This document shows, one piece after another, positions 15,748 through 24,287 of a DNA stretch of 64,000 bases. Each line of letters opens with the position of its first letter. Positions within the stretch are counted from its first letter, which is position 1. Under the pieces are notes generated by a model. That model had not been told where the DNA came from, did not search any database, and saw only the letters and a list, made by a program, of their open reading frames with translations. Location: assembly GCA_965656875.1 (NCBI GenBank), contig CBFHMJ010000003.1, positions 62,001-126,000 of the forward strand. Reading direction: 5' to 3'. The position numbers and the translations under genes were made by a program. The DNA is from CBFHMJ01 sp965656875. GTDB lineage: Bacteria > Pseudomonadota > Gammaproteobacteria > Enterobacterales > Alteromonadaceae.

Positions 15748-17535
15748 ATGCGAAGTCATTATTGTGGACACGTAAACGAATCTCACATTGGTGAAACCGT
15801 TGAACTTTGTGGTTGGGTAAACCGCCGTCGCGACTTAGGTGGTGTTATTTTTATCGATCTGCGTGATCGTGAAGGGATTATCCAGGTTGTGTTTGATCCG
15901 GATGTTGAAGATGTATTCCAAACTGCAAACAGTCTGCGTAATGAATTCTGTGTAAAAATGACGGGTATTGTACGTGGTCGCCCAGAAGGTCAAATCAATA
16001 AAGACATGGCGACGGGTGCAGTAGAAATCCTGGGTAAATCACTGGAAATCCTTAACCGCGCAGAGCCGTTACCACTGGATTTCAACCAGAATAACTCTGA
16101 AGAACAGCGTCTTAAATACCGTTACCTTGATTTACGTCGCCCTGAAATGACAGAGCGTTTAATGTTCCGTTCTCGCGTAACGAAAGCTGTTCGTGATTTC
16201 ATGGAAACCAGTGGCTTCCTTGACGTTGAAACTCCAATTCTTACTAAAGCAACACCTGAAGGTGCGCGTGACTACTTAGTGCCAAGCCGCACGCATAAAG
16301 GTCAGTTCTTTGCTCTTCCGCAATCTCCTCAGTTATTTAAACAACTACTGATGATGTCTGGCTTCGACCGTTATTATCAAATCGTTAAGTGCTTCCGTGA
16401 TGAAGACTTACGTGCTGATCGTCAGCCTGAATTCACACAGATCGATATCGAAACATCTTTCATGTCTGCTGAACAAGTAATGGGTGTGACAGAGAGCATG
16501 GTTCGTGATTTGTTCTCACGTATGTTGGACGTTGACCTGGGCGATTTCCCACAAATGACTTATGCCGAAGCGATGCGTCGCTTTGGATCAGACAAGCCTG
16601 ATCTTCGTAACCCATTAGAGTTGGTTGACGTAGCCGATATTCTTAAAGCTGTTGATTTCAAAGTATTCTCAGGCCCGGCCAATGATGAAAAAGGCCGTGT
16701 AGCGGTTATTCGTGTACCAGGTGCAGCAAAAGATATCTCTCGTAAGCAAATTGATGAATACACAAAATTTGTCAACATCTATGGCGCTAAAGGTCTTGCG
16801 TGGATCAAAGTGAATGACGTGAATGCTGGTGTTGAAGGATTGCAATCACCAATCGTTAAATTCCTTGGCGACGATGTCGCAAAAGCGTTGCTTGAACGTA
16901 TCGGTGCTGAGTCTGGCGATATTCTGTTTTTCGGTTCTGATAAAGCAAATATCGTTGCTGAAGCTATGGGAGCGTTACGTCTTAAACTGGGTGAAGATCT
17001 AGGTCTTGTTGCTGATGAGTGGCGTCCACTTTGGGTCGTTGATTTCCCAATGTTTGAAGAAACATCTGACGGAGGCTTAACGGCTATTCACCATCCATTT
17101 ACAGCGCCAACAGGCTTAACTGCTGAAGAGTTGGAAGCGAATCCGGCAACTGCTTTGTCTGATGCCTATGATATGGTATTAAATGGTGTTGAGCTGGGCG
17201 GTGGTTCAGTGCGTATTCACCGTCAGGACATGCAGGCTGCGGTATTCAGAATTCTGGGTATTTCGGATGAAGAAGCTGAAGAAAAATTTGGCTTCCTGCT
17301 GGATGCATTAAAGTATGGTACGCCACCACACGCAGGTCTGGCATTTGGTCTTGACCGTTTAGTGATGCTAATGACTGGTGCATCATCTATCCGTGACGTT
17401 ATGGCATTCCCTAAAACAACCACCGCAGCGTGTCCTCTAACGGATGCTCCTGGATTTGCTAATCCGGCAGCATTGGAAGAGCTGGGTGTTGATATCATCA
17501 AACCAGAAAAAGAAGAAGGTGAGTCGGCTGAGTAA
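15748..17535 (+). CDS. aspS: Aspartyl-tRNA synthetase
   Basis: This bacterial-type class II synthetase charges tRNA-Asp with aspartate. The 595-residue protein has an N-terminal OB-fold anticodon-binding domain (about 1-110), the catalytic core, an inserted GAD domain (about 285-415) and the C-terminal core. Motif 2 is visible (FRDEDLRADRQPEFTQID) and motif 3 is GLAFGLDRLVML. The anticodon-domain segment VNRRRDLGGVIF carries Leu where the non-discriminating Pseudomonas enzyme has His, which hints at a discriminating, E. coli-like enzyme. A small hairpin (17525-17542) spans the stop codon. It is followed 47 bp later by yebC. Confidence 0.98.
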   Translation: MRSHYCGHVNESHIGETVELCGWVNRRRDLGGVIFIDLRDREGIIQVVFDPDVEDVFQTANSLRNEFCVKMTGIVRGRPEGQINKDMATGAVEILGKSLEILNRAEPLPLDFNQNNSEEQRLKYRYLDLRRPEMTERLMFRSRVTKAVRDFMETSGFLDVETPILTKATPEGARDYLVPSRTHKGQFFALPQSPQLFKQLLMMSGFDRYYQIVKCFRDEDLRADRQPEFTQIDIETSFMSAEQVMGVTESMVRDLFSRMLDVDLGDFPQMTYAEAMRRFGSDKPDLRNPLELVDVADILKAVDFKVFSGPANDEKGRVAVIRVPGAAKDISRKQIDEYTKFVNIYGAKGLAWIKVNDVNAGVEGLQSPIVKFLGDDVAKALLERIGAESGDILFFGSDKANIVAEAMGALRLKLGEDLGLVADEWRPLWVVDFPMFEETSDGGLTAIHHPFTAPTGLTAEELEANPATALSDAYDMVLNGVELGGGSVRIHRQDMQAAVFRILGISDEEAEEKFGFLLDALKYGTPPHAGLAFGLDRLVMLMTGASSIRDVMAFPKTTTAACPLTDAPGFANPAALEELGVDIIKPEKEEGESAE

Positions 17536-17582
17536 TCAGCCGTCTTCCGGCAATTAACGGCATACGTTAATCGGAGTTATGC

Positions 17583-18329
17583 ATGGCAGGACATAGTAAG
17601 TGGGCGAATATCAAGCACCGAAAAGCTGCTCAGGATGCAAAAAGAGGTAAAGTCTTCACTAAGCTGATCCGTGAGTTAACGGTAGCAGCGCGAGAAGGTG
17701 GCTCTGATGCTTCATCTAATCCTCGTTTAAGAGCCGCGATTGATAAAGCATTATCAAATAATATGACGCGGGATACCGTGGACAGAGCGGTCAAACGTGG
17801 AGCAGGTGAACTGGATGGTCAGGTACTTGAAGAGATCACTTATGAAGGTTACGGTCCGGGTGGCGTTGCTGTTTTAGTGGAGTGTATGACGGATAACCGC
17901 AATCGAACGGTTAGTGGTGTGCGTCATGCTTTTTCTAAAAGTGGTGGTAATCTGGGCACGGATGGTTCTGTTGCTTACCTGTTTGATAAAAAAGGTGTAA
18001 TCAGTTATTCACCGGGTATCGATGAAGAATTGATCATGGATATTGCGCTGGAATCCGGTGCGGAAGATGTTGTTACACATGATGATGGCTCGATTGATGT
18101 CTTTACCACACCTGAAGAGTTCGGGCAGGTAAAAGATGCGCTAGACAATGCAGGTCTGGACGCCGTTAATGCAGAAGTCTCTTTGATTCCTTCGACAAAA
18201 GCAGAGCTTGATGCGGATACCGCTCCCAAACTTTTGCGACTTATTGATATGTTGGAAGATTTGGACGATACACAGGACGTATACAGTAATGCGGATATTT
18301 CGGACGAGATCCTGGCGGGTCTTGACTAG
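17583..18329 (+). CDS. yebC: YebC/PmpR-family protein (TACO1 homologue)
   Basis: The 248-residue protein begins with the invariant MAGHSKWANIKHRKAAQDAK and has the normal length of the bacterial TACO1 family. Members are described as transcriptional regulators and, more recently, as factors that help ribosomes through difficult sequences. A CGGAG ribosome site precedes the ATG, next to a 7-bp inverted repeat (17553-17571). It sits between aspS and ruvC, a common gammaproteobacterial order. Confidence 0.96.
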   Translation: MAGHSKWANIKHRKAAQDAKRGKVFTKLIRELTVAAREGGSDASSNPRLRAAIDKALSNNMTRDTVDRAVKRGAGELDGQVLEEITYEGYGPGGVAVLVECMTDNRNRTVSGVRHAFSKSGGNLGTDGSVAYLFDKKGVISYSPGIDEELIMDIALESGAEDVVTHDDGSIDVFTTPEEFGQVKDALDNAGLDAVNAEVSLIPSTKAELDADTAPKLLRLIDMLEDLDDTQDVYSNADISDEILAGLD

Positions 18330-18367
18330 TTGTATCCCTTGAACCAGGTATTTATAGTACGGATATT

Positions 18368-18889
18368 ATGGCTGTTATTCTTGGAATAGATCCCGGTTCC
18401 CGCATCACAGGTTATGGCGTTGTTCGTCAGACCGGAAATCGATATGAATACTTAGGCAGTGGTTGCATCAGAGTCACTGCCGATACTCTTCCTGAAAAGC
18501 TGAACATGATTTTCAATGGTGTCAGCGAAATAATCCTACAGTTTTCCCCCGATTTATTTGCTATAGAGCAAGTGTTTATGGCTCAGAACCCTGATTCCGC
18601 TTTAAAGTTGGGGCAGGCGAGGGGAGCCGCGATAGTCGCGGCAACAAATCATGAACTCCCTGTTGCTGAATACTCAGCGAGGCAAATAAAACAAGCTGTT
18701 GTTGGTACTGGTGGAGCGGATAAAGCCCAGGTTCAACATATGGTGCAGTCACTGCTGAAGCTACCAGGGAAACCTCAAGCTGATGCCGCTGATGCGCTGG
18801 CCGTTGCCATGTGTCACGGCAACAGTCTACAAAGTTTGATTAGTATGTCCGGTAAGGTTAAGAAAACCGTTCGCGGTCGCTTCCGTTAA
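18368..18889 (+). CDS. ruvC: Holliday junction resolvase RuvC
   Basis: RuvC cleaves Holliday junctions as a dimer together with RuvAB. The 173-residue protein shows the RNase H-fold acidic residues: D8 (ILGIDPGSRITGYG), E67 (FAIEQVFMAQNPDSALKLGQ) and the C-terminal Asp cluster (DAADALAVAMCH). Length is typical. It lies 38 bp after yebC and 30 bp before ruvA, so yebC-ruvC-ruvA are probably cotranscribed. I found no LexA box in the short gaps. Confidence 0.97.
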   Translation: MAVILGIDPGSRITGYGVVRQTGNRYEYLGSGCIRVTADTLPEKLNMIFNGVSEIILQFSPDLFAIEQVFMAQNPDSALKLGQARGAAIVAATNHELPVAEYSARQIKQAVVGTGGADKAQVQHMVQSLLKLPGKPQADAADALAVAMCHGNSLQSLISMSGKVKKTVRGRFR

Positions 18890-18919
18890 AATCGGTAACA
18901 ACGAATTCAGAGGAACATT

Positions 18920-19540
18920 ATGATTGGACGCTTATCCGGTGTGATAGTAGAAAAACAAGCACCTGATTTACTGATTGATGTTAATGGTGTGGGGTATGAA
19001 GTGCAAATGCCATTGACCAGTTTTTATCAGCTACCAGAAGCCGGTCAGACGACGGCTATTTATACGCATTTTGTGGTGCGTGAAGATGCCCAGCTATTGT
19101 ATGGCTTTGCCAATAAGACGGAACGTTTATTGTTTCGTCAGTTAATCAAGGCGAATGGTGTCGGCCCCAAATTGGCATTGACTATTTTGTCAGGAATGTC
19201 TGCTGATCAATTCGTTAATTGTATTCTGAATGATGATGCTACAACGCTTGTTAAGATGCCAGGGATAGGAAAAAAAACTGCAGAACGTCTGATTGTTGAA
19301 ATGCGGGATCGCCTGCGTGACTGGGGCGTCGAAATGGAATCTGTCGCTGGAGATACCGGTGGTCAGTCAGTCGCAGTGGATACTTTGATTTCGGCATCGA
19401 ATCATATTGATGATGCGATTAATGCACTGGTCGCTCTTGGTTATACGCAGGCACAGGCCAGCAAGGCCGTTAAGAAAGTTAATCAGGACAACATGACCAG
19501 CGAAGCCATTATTAAAGAAGCACTCCGTGCGATGATTTAG
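18920..19540 (+). CDS. ruvA: Holliday junction DNA helicase subunit RuvA
   Basis: RuvA binds the four-way junction as a tetramer and loads RuvB. The 206-residue protein has an N-terminal OB fold (MIGRLSGVIVEKQ), paired helix-hairpin-helix motifs (KANGVGPKLALTILSG and MPGIGKKTAERLIVEM) and a C-terminal domain III (about 155-206) that contacts RuvB. GAGG precedes the ATG. The next gene is ruvB, 75 bp away. Confidence 0.97.
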   Translation: MIGRLSGVIVEKQAPDLLIDVNGVGYEVQMPLTSFYQLPEAGQTTAIYTHFVVREDAQLLYGFANKTERLLFRQLIKANGVGPKLALTILSGMSADQFVNCILNDDATTLVKMPGIGKKTAERLIVEMRDRLRDWGVEMESVAGDTGGQSVAVDTLISASNHIDDAINALVALGYTQAQASKAVKKVNQDNMTSEAIIKEALRAMI

Positions 19541-19615
19541 TTTGTGCAGTGGTTTACAGTTATATATCAATGCAATCCTTGTTAATACACGTCAATTCTG
19601 TGATTTGGAGTCTTT

Positions 19616-20629
19616 ATGATCGAAGCTGATCGTCTGATACAACCAGTAGCAACTCGGGAAGATGAGGCGATAGATCGCGCGATTCGCCCTAAGTTACTCG
19701 AAGATTATACCGGTCAGTCTCATGTACGTGAGCAGATGGAGATCTTCATCAAGGCTGCCCGTAACCGGCAAGAAGCTCTGGACCATTTGTTGATTTTTGG
19801 CCCGCCCGGGCTAGGTAAAACCACACTGGCTCATATTGTTGCCAATGAACTGGATGTGAACCTGAAAACGACATCGGGTCCAGTGTTGGAAAAGGCGGGT
19901 GATTTAGCCGCGTTATTAACAAATCTGGAACCTAACGATGTGTTGTTTATTGATGAAATACATCGCCTTAGCCCAATGGTAGAAGAAACACTGTATCCGG
20001 CGATGGAAGATTATCAACTGGATATTATGATTGGTGAAGGACCGGCCGCACGTTCTATTAAGCTGGATTTGCCGCCTTTTACGTTAATAGGTGCAACCAC
20101 TCGTGCTGGTGCGTTAACGTCTCCTCTCAGGGACCGATTTGGCATTGTGCAGCGACTGGAATTCTACTCTGTTAGTGAGTTGTCAAAGATTGTCTATCGT
20201 TCAGCAAATTATATGAATATGGATTTGTCGGAAGATGGTGCTACTGAAGTTGCTCGCCGCTCCCGAGGAACACCGCGTATCGCAAACCGGTTATTACGTC
20301 GTGTTCGGGATTATGCGGATGTTAAATCCGACGGCAAAGCCGATGCCGAGATTGCAGCAAAAGCTCTGGATATGCTGGATGTTGACTGCGAAGGTTTTGA
20401 TTATATGGATCGTAAATTATTACTGGCGATTATTGAAAAGTTCGATGGTGGTCCGGTAGGACTGGACAATGTAGCTGCTGCGATTGGTGAAGAACGCGAA
20501 ACGATTGAAGATGTCATTGAACCTTTCTTGATTCAGCAAGGATTTATGCAACGAACCCCAAGAGGAAGAATTGCAGCAAAACGTGCGTATACTCATTTGG
20601 GGTTTGATTACGACAACGACAAGGTTTAG
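19616..20629 (+). CDS. ruvB: Holliday junction branch-migration ATPase RuvB
   Basis: RuvB is the hexameric AAA+ motor that drives branch migration. The 337-residue protein has Walker A (FGPPGLGKTTLAH), Walker B (VLFIDEIHRL), sensor 1 (LIGATTRAGAL), the arginine finger (PLRDRFGIVQRLEFY) and a C-terminal winged helix (about 255-330, GFMQRTPRGRIA). It is the last of yebC-ruvC-ruvA-ruvB. The 75-bp gap before it contains only half of a LexA-like site, so SOS control is not evident. Confidence 0.98.
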   Translation: MIEADRLIQPVATREDEAIDRAIRPKLLEDYTGQSHVREQMEIFIKAARNRQEALDHLLIFGPPGLGKTTLAHIVANELDVNLKTTSGPVLEKAGDLAALLTNLEPNDVLFIDEIHRLSPMVEETLYPAMEDYQLDIMIGEGPAARSIKLDLPPFTLIGATTRAGALTSPLRDRFGIVQRLEFYSVSELSKIVYRSANYMNMDLSEDGATEVARRSRGTPRIANRLLRRVRDYADVKSDGKADAEIAAKALDMLDVDCEGFDYMDRKLLLAIIEKFDGGPVGLDNVAAAIGEERETIEDVIEPFLIQQGFMQRTPRGRIAAKRAYTHLGFDYDNDKV

Positions 20630-20767
20630 CAGAGCTGGATCATTGAACAGGACGAAGCGCTTTCTTAAGCAATGGTTCTACAAATATATAGTTTTTTCGT
20701 GGCTGAATGGCGGCAGGACGCGGCTTTTGAGCAAGTAGGGCGCTGAACTCAAATTTTAGATAAAAAA

Positions 20768-20798
20768 AACCCGCCTTAACGATAAGCTAAGGCGGGTT
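20768..20798 (-). terminator. Rho-independent terminator oriented to the minus strand
   Basis: An 11-bp perfect stem (AACCCGCCTTA with TAAGGCGGGTT) lies here. Reading the minus strand it is followed by eight to nine T residues, so it terminates transcription coming from the right. On the plus strand (after ruvB) no T-run follows. No intact minus-strand gene exists to its right before ybgC. Confidence 0.75.
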
Positions 20799-21778
20799 CA
20801 ACAAATGAGTTGAAGGAAGTTTAGTTCAGGGAACATTTAGATACCTTTTGAAGGACATCGATGGATTCAAACTTGATTCCAAAAACGATGTTGACTTCGA
20901 GGTATCAAAAAAAAGGTATTACAACCTAAAAAACAACATATCAACGTATTCAGCTAATGGTACAACTAACACCCATCACATTAATCTCAGCAACCTGATA
21001 AAAATAAACAAAACCGAGGGAATGGCACGTTCAATTTTTATCTGTTAACCGGGCAATGCAATCAGTGTAAAAAATTCTACCTGTTGCGCTAGCTCAGAAC
21101 ACGCTGCGTATATTAATGATCCTCCCCCTGGTTCTCAAACGAGAAAAATTAGATTTTCGCATTAGAAAAACTAATGTCTATAGTGCTTTCAGTCAGGTTA
21201 AATTTTTATGATATTTATAAAACACATAAAAATCATAAAGTTATAAATGTATCTATTATAATATACCCTTGTTTTTTTAATCCATAGTTTGCTTAGTAAG
21301 CACCTTTTGAACAGAAAGTGCCTGTTTTTAGACAAAACGTTGTTTTTTTCGTAATGGTTATGATCAAAGTCATGGAAATGTCTCTTTTATTTATACGTAT
21401 GTGGCTAGAGTAGATAGTCTAATGCTGTATAGATAATGGCCTGTAGCTGGTGTAGCCATTCATGTAATTAAAAACTATGCTTTTCGCAATAAATTAAATG
21501 TAGAAAGTATTTTTGAAACTTTTTGGTTTACAACGGGTCTTAGCATCTGAGTATCAGATGGAAATATTTTGGTGCTGGCTGTATCGAAATATAAAATCTG
21601 GACAGGACGTGTCGATAGCAAATGATGGGTATTACACCTTATACAGGTTCCAAAAGGCTTAAAGTTTGTATACCTCTTAAGCATAATCGACAAACAGCAA
21701 TGGAGCCCGATAAAAAGTGAAGTTTGGCGGTTGAGTCTTTTATCAATTTCGCTACCATATGCGGGCATTATTATTACG
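20799..21778. other. AT-rich gap between ruvB and ybgC, possible gene debris
   Basis: About 1 kb without a convincing gene. On the minus strand an open segment of 27 codons (20821-20904) ends in TAA 23 bp before the terminator at 20798, a normal gene-end distance. It reads YLEVNIVFGIKFESIDVLQK and seven more residues, and is closed upstream at a run of eight T. This could be the end of a frameshifted gene. The rest (21060-21778) is AT-rich with homopolymer runs and no recognisable domain. The ybgC-tol promoter should lie at its right end. Confidence 0.35.
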
Positions 21779-22204
21779 ATGGAACATATAGTGGACGTAA
21801 ACCGCAAGAAGTATCAGTTTCCAGTAAGCATTTATCTGGAAGACACCGATGCCGGTGGAGTGGTGTATAACGCAAACTATTTAAAGTTTTTTGAACGAGC
21901 ACGGACAGAATGGCTCAAAGAGTTAGGGGTAAGTCAGCAATCATTACTACAACAACAGTTAGGCTTTGTTGTTTGTCGTGTAGAAATGGACAATAAGAAG
22001 CCTGCCCGCTTTGAACAATCTCTGACAGTTATCAGTGAAATAATCGAATTAAAAAAAGCCAGCCTGATGTTTTCCCAGCAACTGGTGGATTCTGACCACC
22101 TTTATTGTAAAGCAATAACAAAAGTTGCCTGCGTTGATCTTCAGCAAATGAAACCCTTAGCTATTCCATCTGACATTTTTGAGGTATTAAAAGGTGCCAA
22201 CTGA
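21779..22204 (+). CDS. ybgC: Acyl-CoA thioesterase YbgC (Tol-Pal operon)
   Basis: A 141-residue hotdog-fold thioesterase of the 4HBT family. The active-site motif YLEDTDAGGVVYNANYLKFF contains the catalytic Asp. YbgC hydrolyses short acyl-CoA esters and is linked to phospholipid metabolism. It opens the ybgC-tolQRAB-pal-cpoB operon, as in other gammaproteobacteria. The stop overlaps the tolQ start by 11 bp. I chose ATG 21779; a TTG at 21731 would add 16 residues with no family match, and a GTG a few codons later is also possible. The Shine-Dalgarno is weak. Confidence 0.93.
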   Translation: MEHIVDVNRKKYQFPVSIYLEDTDAGGVVYNANYLKFFERARTEWLKELGVSQQSLLQQQLGFVVCRVEMDNKKPARFEQSLTVISEIIELKKASLMFSQQLVDSDHLYCKAITKVACVDLQQMKPLAIPSDIFEVLKGAN

Positions 22205-22889
22205 GTTATCGATATTTGATTTGTTCCTACAAGCCAGTTTGTTAGTGAAACTGGTCATGATACTGCTTCTTATTATGTCGATAGTTTCATGGGCTATGAT
22301 ATTCCAACGCAGCAAAGTATTAACCACCGCAGAACAAAGCTCGCGAAAGTTCGAAGACAAGTTTTGGTCAGGTGTTGATTTGTCAAAGCTATATCAGGAA
22401 ATTTCTGCACGGACTGTCGCATCAAGCGGCATCGAATCTCTTTTCAAAGCTGGTTTTAAAGAATTTGCCAGAATGCGCAAAAATCATGTGGCTTCAGTTG
22501 AAGCAACTATGGATGCGACTCACCGAGCGATGCGAGTTGCATTATCTCGTGAAGTCGAGCGTCTTGAATCAAGTTTATCTTTCCTTGCAACCGTCGGCTC
22601 TATCAGTCCTTACATTGGTCTGTTTGGTACGGTATGGGGCATTATGAATTCATTTATTGCATTAAGTGGTGTTAAACAGGCCACTTTGGCTATGGTTGCG
22701 CCGGGTATTGCGGAAGCACTGGTTGCAACCGCAATGGGCTTGTTTGCAGCCATACCTGCGGTTATTGCATACAACCGTTTCTCACACAAAGTCGAAAAAC
22801 TAGAGAATAACTACGGTAACTTCATGGAAGAATTCTCAAGTATTCTTCAACGCCAGGCTACAGCCGCTCGTGCGGAGAACAATAGCTAA
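22194..22889 (+). CDS. tolQ: Tol-Pal system proton channel subunit TolQ
   Basis: TolQ forms the pentameric inner-membrane stator with TolR that uses the proton gradient to energise TolA during outer-membrane constriction. The 231-residue protein shows an N-terminal membrane helix (about 17-37) and a cytoplasmic loop. Two C-terminal helices follow (about 135-160 and 170-195), with the MotA/ExbB signature GLFGTVWGIM and ATAMGLFAAIPAV. The start is GTG 22194 with GAGG upstream, inside the end of ybgC. The stop shares its last base with the tolR ATG (TAATG), which suggests tight coupling. Confidence 0.97.
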   Translation: MPTELSIFDLFLQASLLVKLVMILLLIMSIVSWAMIFQRSKVLTTAEQSSRKFEDKFWSGVDLSKLYQEISARTVASSGIESLFKAGFKEFARMRKNHVASVEATMDATHRAMRVALSREVERLESSLSFLATVGSISPYIGLFGTVWGIMNSFIALSGVKQATLAMVAPGIAEALVATAMGLFAAIPAVIAYNRFSHKVEKLENNYGNFMEEFSSILQRQATAARAENNS

Positions 22890-23311
22890 TGTATATGCGT
22901 AAGCGCCGTAAACAGGTTGCTGAAATCAACGTTGTACCTTACATCGACGTAATGTTGGTGTTGTTGATTATTTTCATGATCACAACGCCATTAATTACTC
23001 AGGGGGTAAAAGTCGATTTACCTGATGCTGATGCGCAACCTCTATCAAAAGACAGCAATCCGCCCCTGATCGCTTCTATAGACGTCGATGGAAATTACTA
23101 TTTGACGGTCGGTGATGAACAGGAAACACCTATGCCACTTGAAGACCTGATGACATTGGTTGCCGCTCATTTGCAAGATGCGCCGGATACACCCGTTATG
23201 GTTAATGGTGATGGTGAGGTGCCTTATCAGGATGTTATCGCTCTGATGGTGGTATTAACGAAAGCCGGTGCGCCATCAGTTGGTCTGATGACAGAGCCTC
23301 CTCAGAGATAA
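22889..23311 (+). CDS. tolR: Tol-Pal system protein TolR
   Basis: The 140-residue ExbD/TolR protein has a short cytoplasmic N-terminus (MRKRRKQVAEINVVPYIDVM). One membrane helix (about 17-38) contains the proton-relay Asp of that motif, and a periplasmic domain ends the protein. It works with TolQ. The start overlaps the tolQ stop by one base, and tolA follows after 19 bp. Confidence 0.97.
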   Translation: MYMRKRRKQVAEINVVPYIDVMLVLLIIFMITTPLITQGVKVDLPDADAQPLSKDSNPPLIASIDVDGNYYLTVGDEQETPMPLEDLMTLVAAHLQDAPDTPVMVNGDGEVPYQDVIALMVVLTKAGAPSVGLMTEPPQR

Positions 23312-23330
23312 CAGGTGAGAGTTCGTTATC

Positions 23331-24287
23331 GTGGATAGTTACATAATCTCATTTCTAAAATCCTTCGGTGTCCATATTGTGGTTGGCATTACGCTTTTCT
23401 TCAGTATGGACTTTGCTGCGATCAAAATGCCTGAACCTCAGGTTATCGAAGTGCAGCCTATCGAATCAGTATCAGTTGACAAACAAAAACTGGAACAGCA
23501 ACTTAAAAAAATACGCCAGGAAAAAGCAGACAAAAAAGCTGCAGAAGAAGCGCGTATTCGTAAATTAGAACAACGAGCCGCTGAAGCTCGTAAGAAACGC
23601 CAGAAAGAAGAATCTAAAGTTGCTCGACTGAAGAAAGAAAAATCTAAAGCTGATGAAGCGGCAAAACAGGCGAAAAGAAAGCGAGACCAGGAAGCAAAAC
23701 GCCTGAAAGAAGCTGAACGTCGTCGTAAGCAAAAAGAATCTGAACGTAAGAAAGCGGAAGCTGCCGCTAAAAAAGCAAAGGCAGCTGAAGAAAAAGCCCG
23801 TAAAGATGCCGCAGCAGCTAAAAAGCGTAAAGAACAAGAAATCGCAGCGCTGAAGAAAGCCGAAGAAGATCGCAAGCGCAAAGAGCAAGAGCGTAAGCGT
23901 CAAGAACAACAGGCGCGTGAACGTGCTGAAGAAGAGCGTATGATGCAGGAAATGTTAGCCGAAGAGCAACGCCAGCGTCAGGCTGCACATCAGCAACGAG
24001 TGCTTTCCGAGGTTGATAAGTATAAAGCGTTGATCAGTAGCAGGATTCAACAAAACCTGATTATTGATGAGACGATGTACGGCAAAGTCTGCCAGATGAA
24101 TATTAAGTTAGCATTCAACGGACTGGTCACCAGCTATAAAGCACTGTCGGGTGATAAGAATGTCTGTAAAGCCGTGGAGAATGCGGTATTAAAAGTTGGC
24201 ACATTGCCTGTGTCTGATGATCCGGATGTCTTTAGTGAACTTAAAGATATTTCAATAACGTTTAAGCCAGAAAAGAACACACAATGA
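23331..24287 (+). CDS. tolA: Tol-Pal system inner-membrane spanner TolA
   Basis: TolA links the TolQR motor to Pal and TolB across the periplasm. The 318-residue protein has an N-terminal membrane anchor (about 8-27, with the SxxxH-type stretch SFGVHIVVG). A long helical region follows (about 50-225), almost pure Lys, Glu, Ala, Arg and Gln, and then a C-terminal globular domain (about 226-318) with the conserved Cys pair (KVCQMN and KNVCKAVENAV). The start is GTG 23331. The stop overlaps the tolB ATG (ATGATG) by 4 bp. The repetitive coding sequence gives long antisense ORFs that are artefacts. Confidence 0.96.
   Translation: MDSYIISFLKSFGVHIVVGITLFFSMDFAAIKMPEPQVIEVQPIESVSVDKQKLEQQLKKIRQEKADKKAAEEARIRKLEQRAAEARKKRQKEESKVARLKKEKSKADEAAKQAKRKRDQEAKRLKEAERRRKQKESERKKAEAAAKKAKAAEEKARKDAAAAKKRKEQEIAALKKAEEDRKRKEQERKRQEQQARERAEEERMMQEMLAEEQRQRQAAHQQRVLSEVDKYKALISSRIQQNLIIDETMYGKVCQMNIKLAFNGLVTSYKALSGDKNVCKAVENAVLKVGTLPVSDDPDVFSELKDISITFKPEKNTQ

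Noticed and set aside
18890..19615. LexA (SOS) box in front of ruvA or ruvB
   Set aside because: Only a half-site resembling ACAGTTATAT occurs before ruvB; no complete CTGT-N8-ACAG is present in the short gaps.
20848..21048. Plus-strand ORF of 66 codons after ruvB
   Set aside because: It starts with TTG, is Lys/Asn-rich as expected of AT-rich noise, has no ribosome site, and lies opposite the minus-strand segment that ends at a better-placed terminator.
21475..21807. Minus-strand ORF of 110 codons overlapping the ybgC start
   Set aside because: It has no domain or signal features, covers the real ybgC N-terminus on the other strand, and has no ribosome site.
23438..23909. Long antisense ORFs across tolA
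   Set aside because: They arise from the repetitive Lys/Glu/Ala codons of the TolA helical region; the antisense proteins are low-complexity Ser/Phe/Leu/Arg strings.
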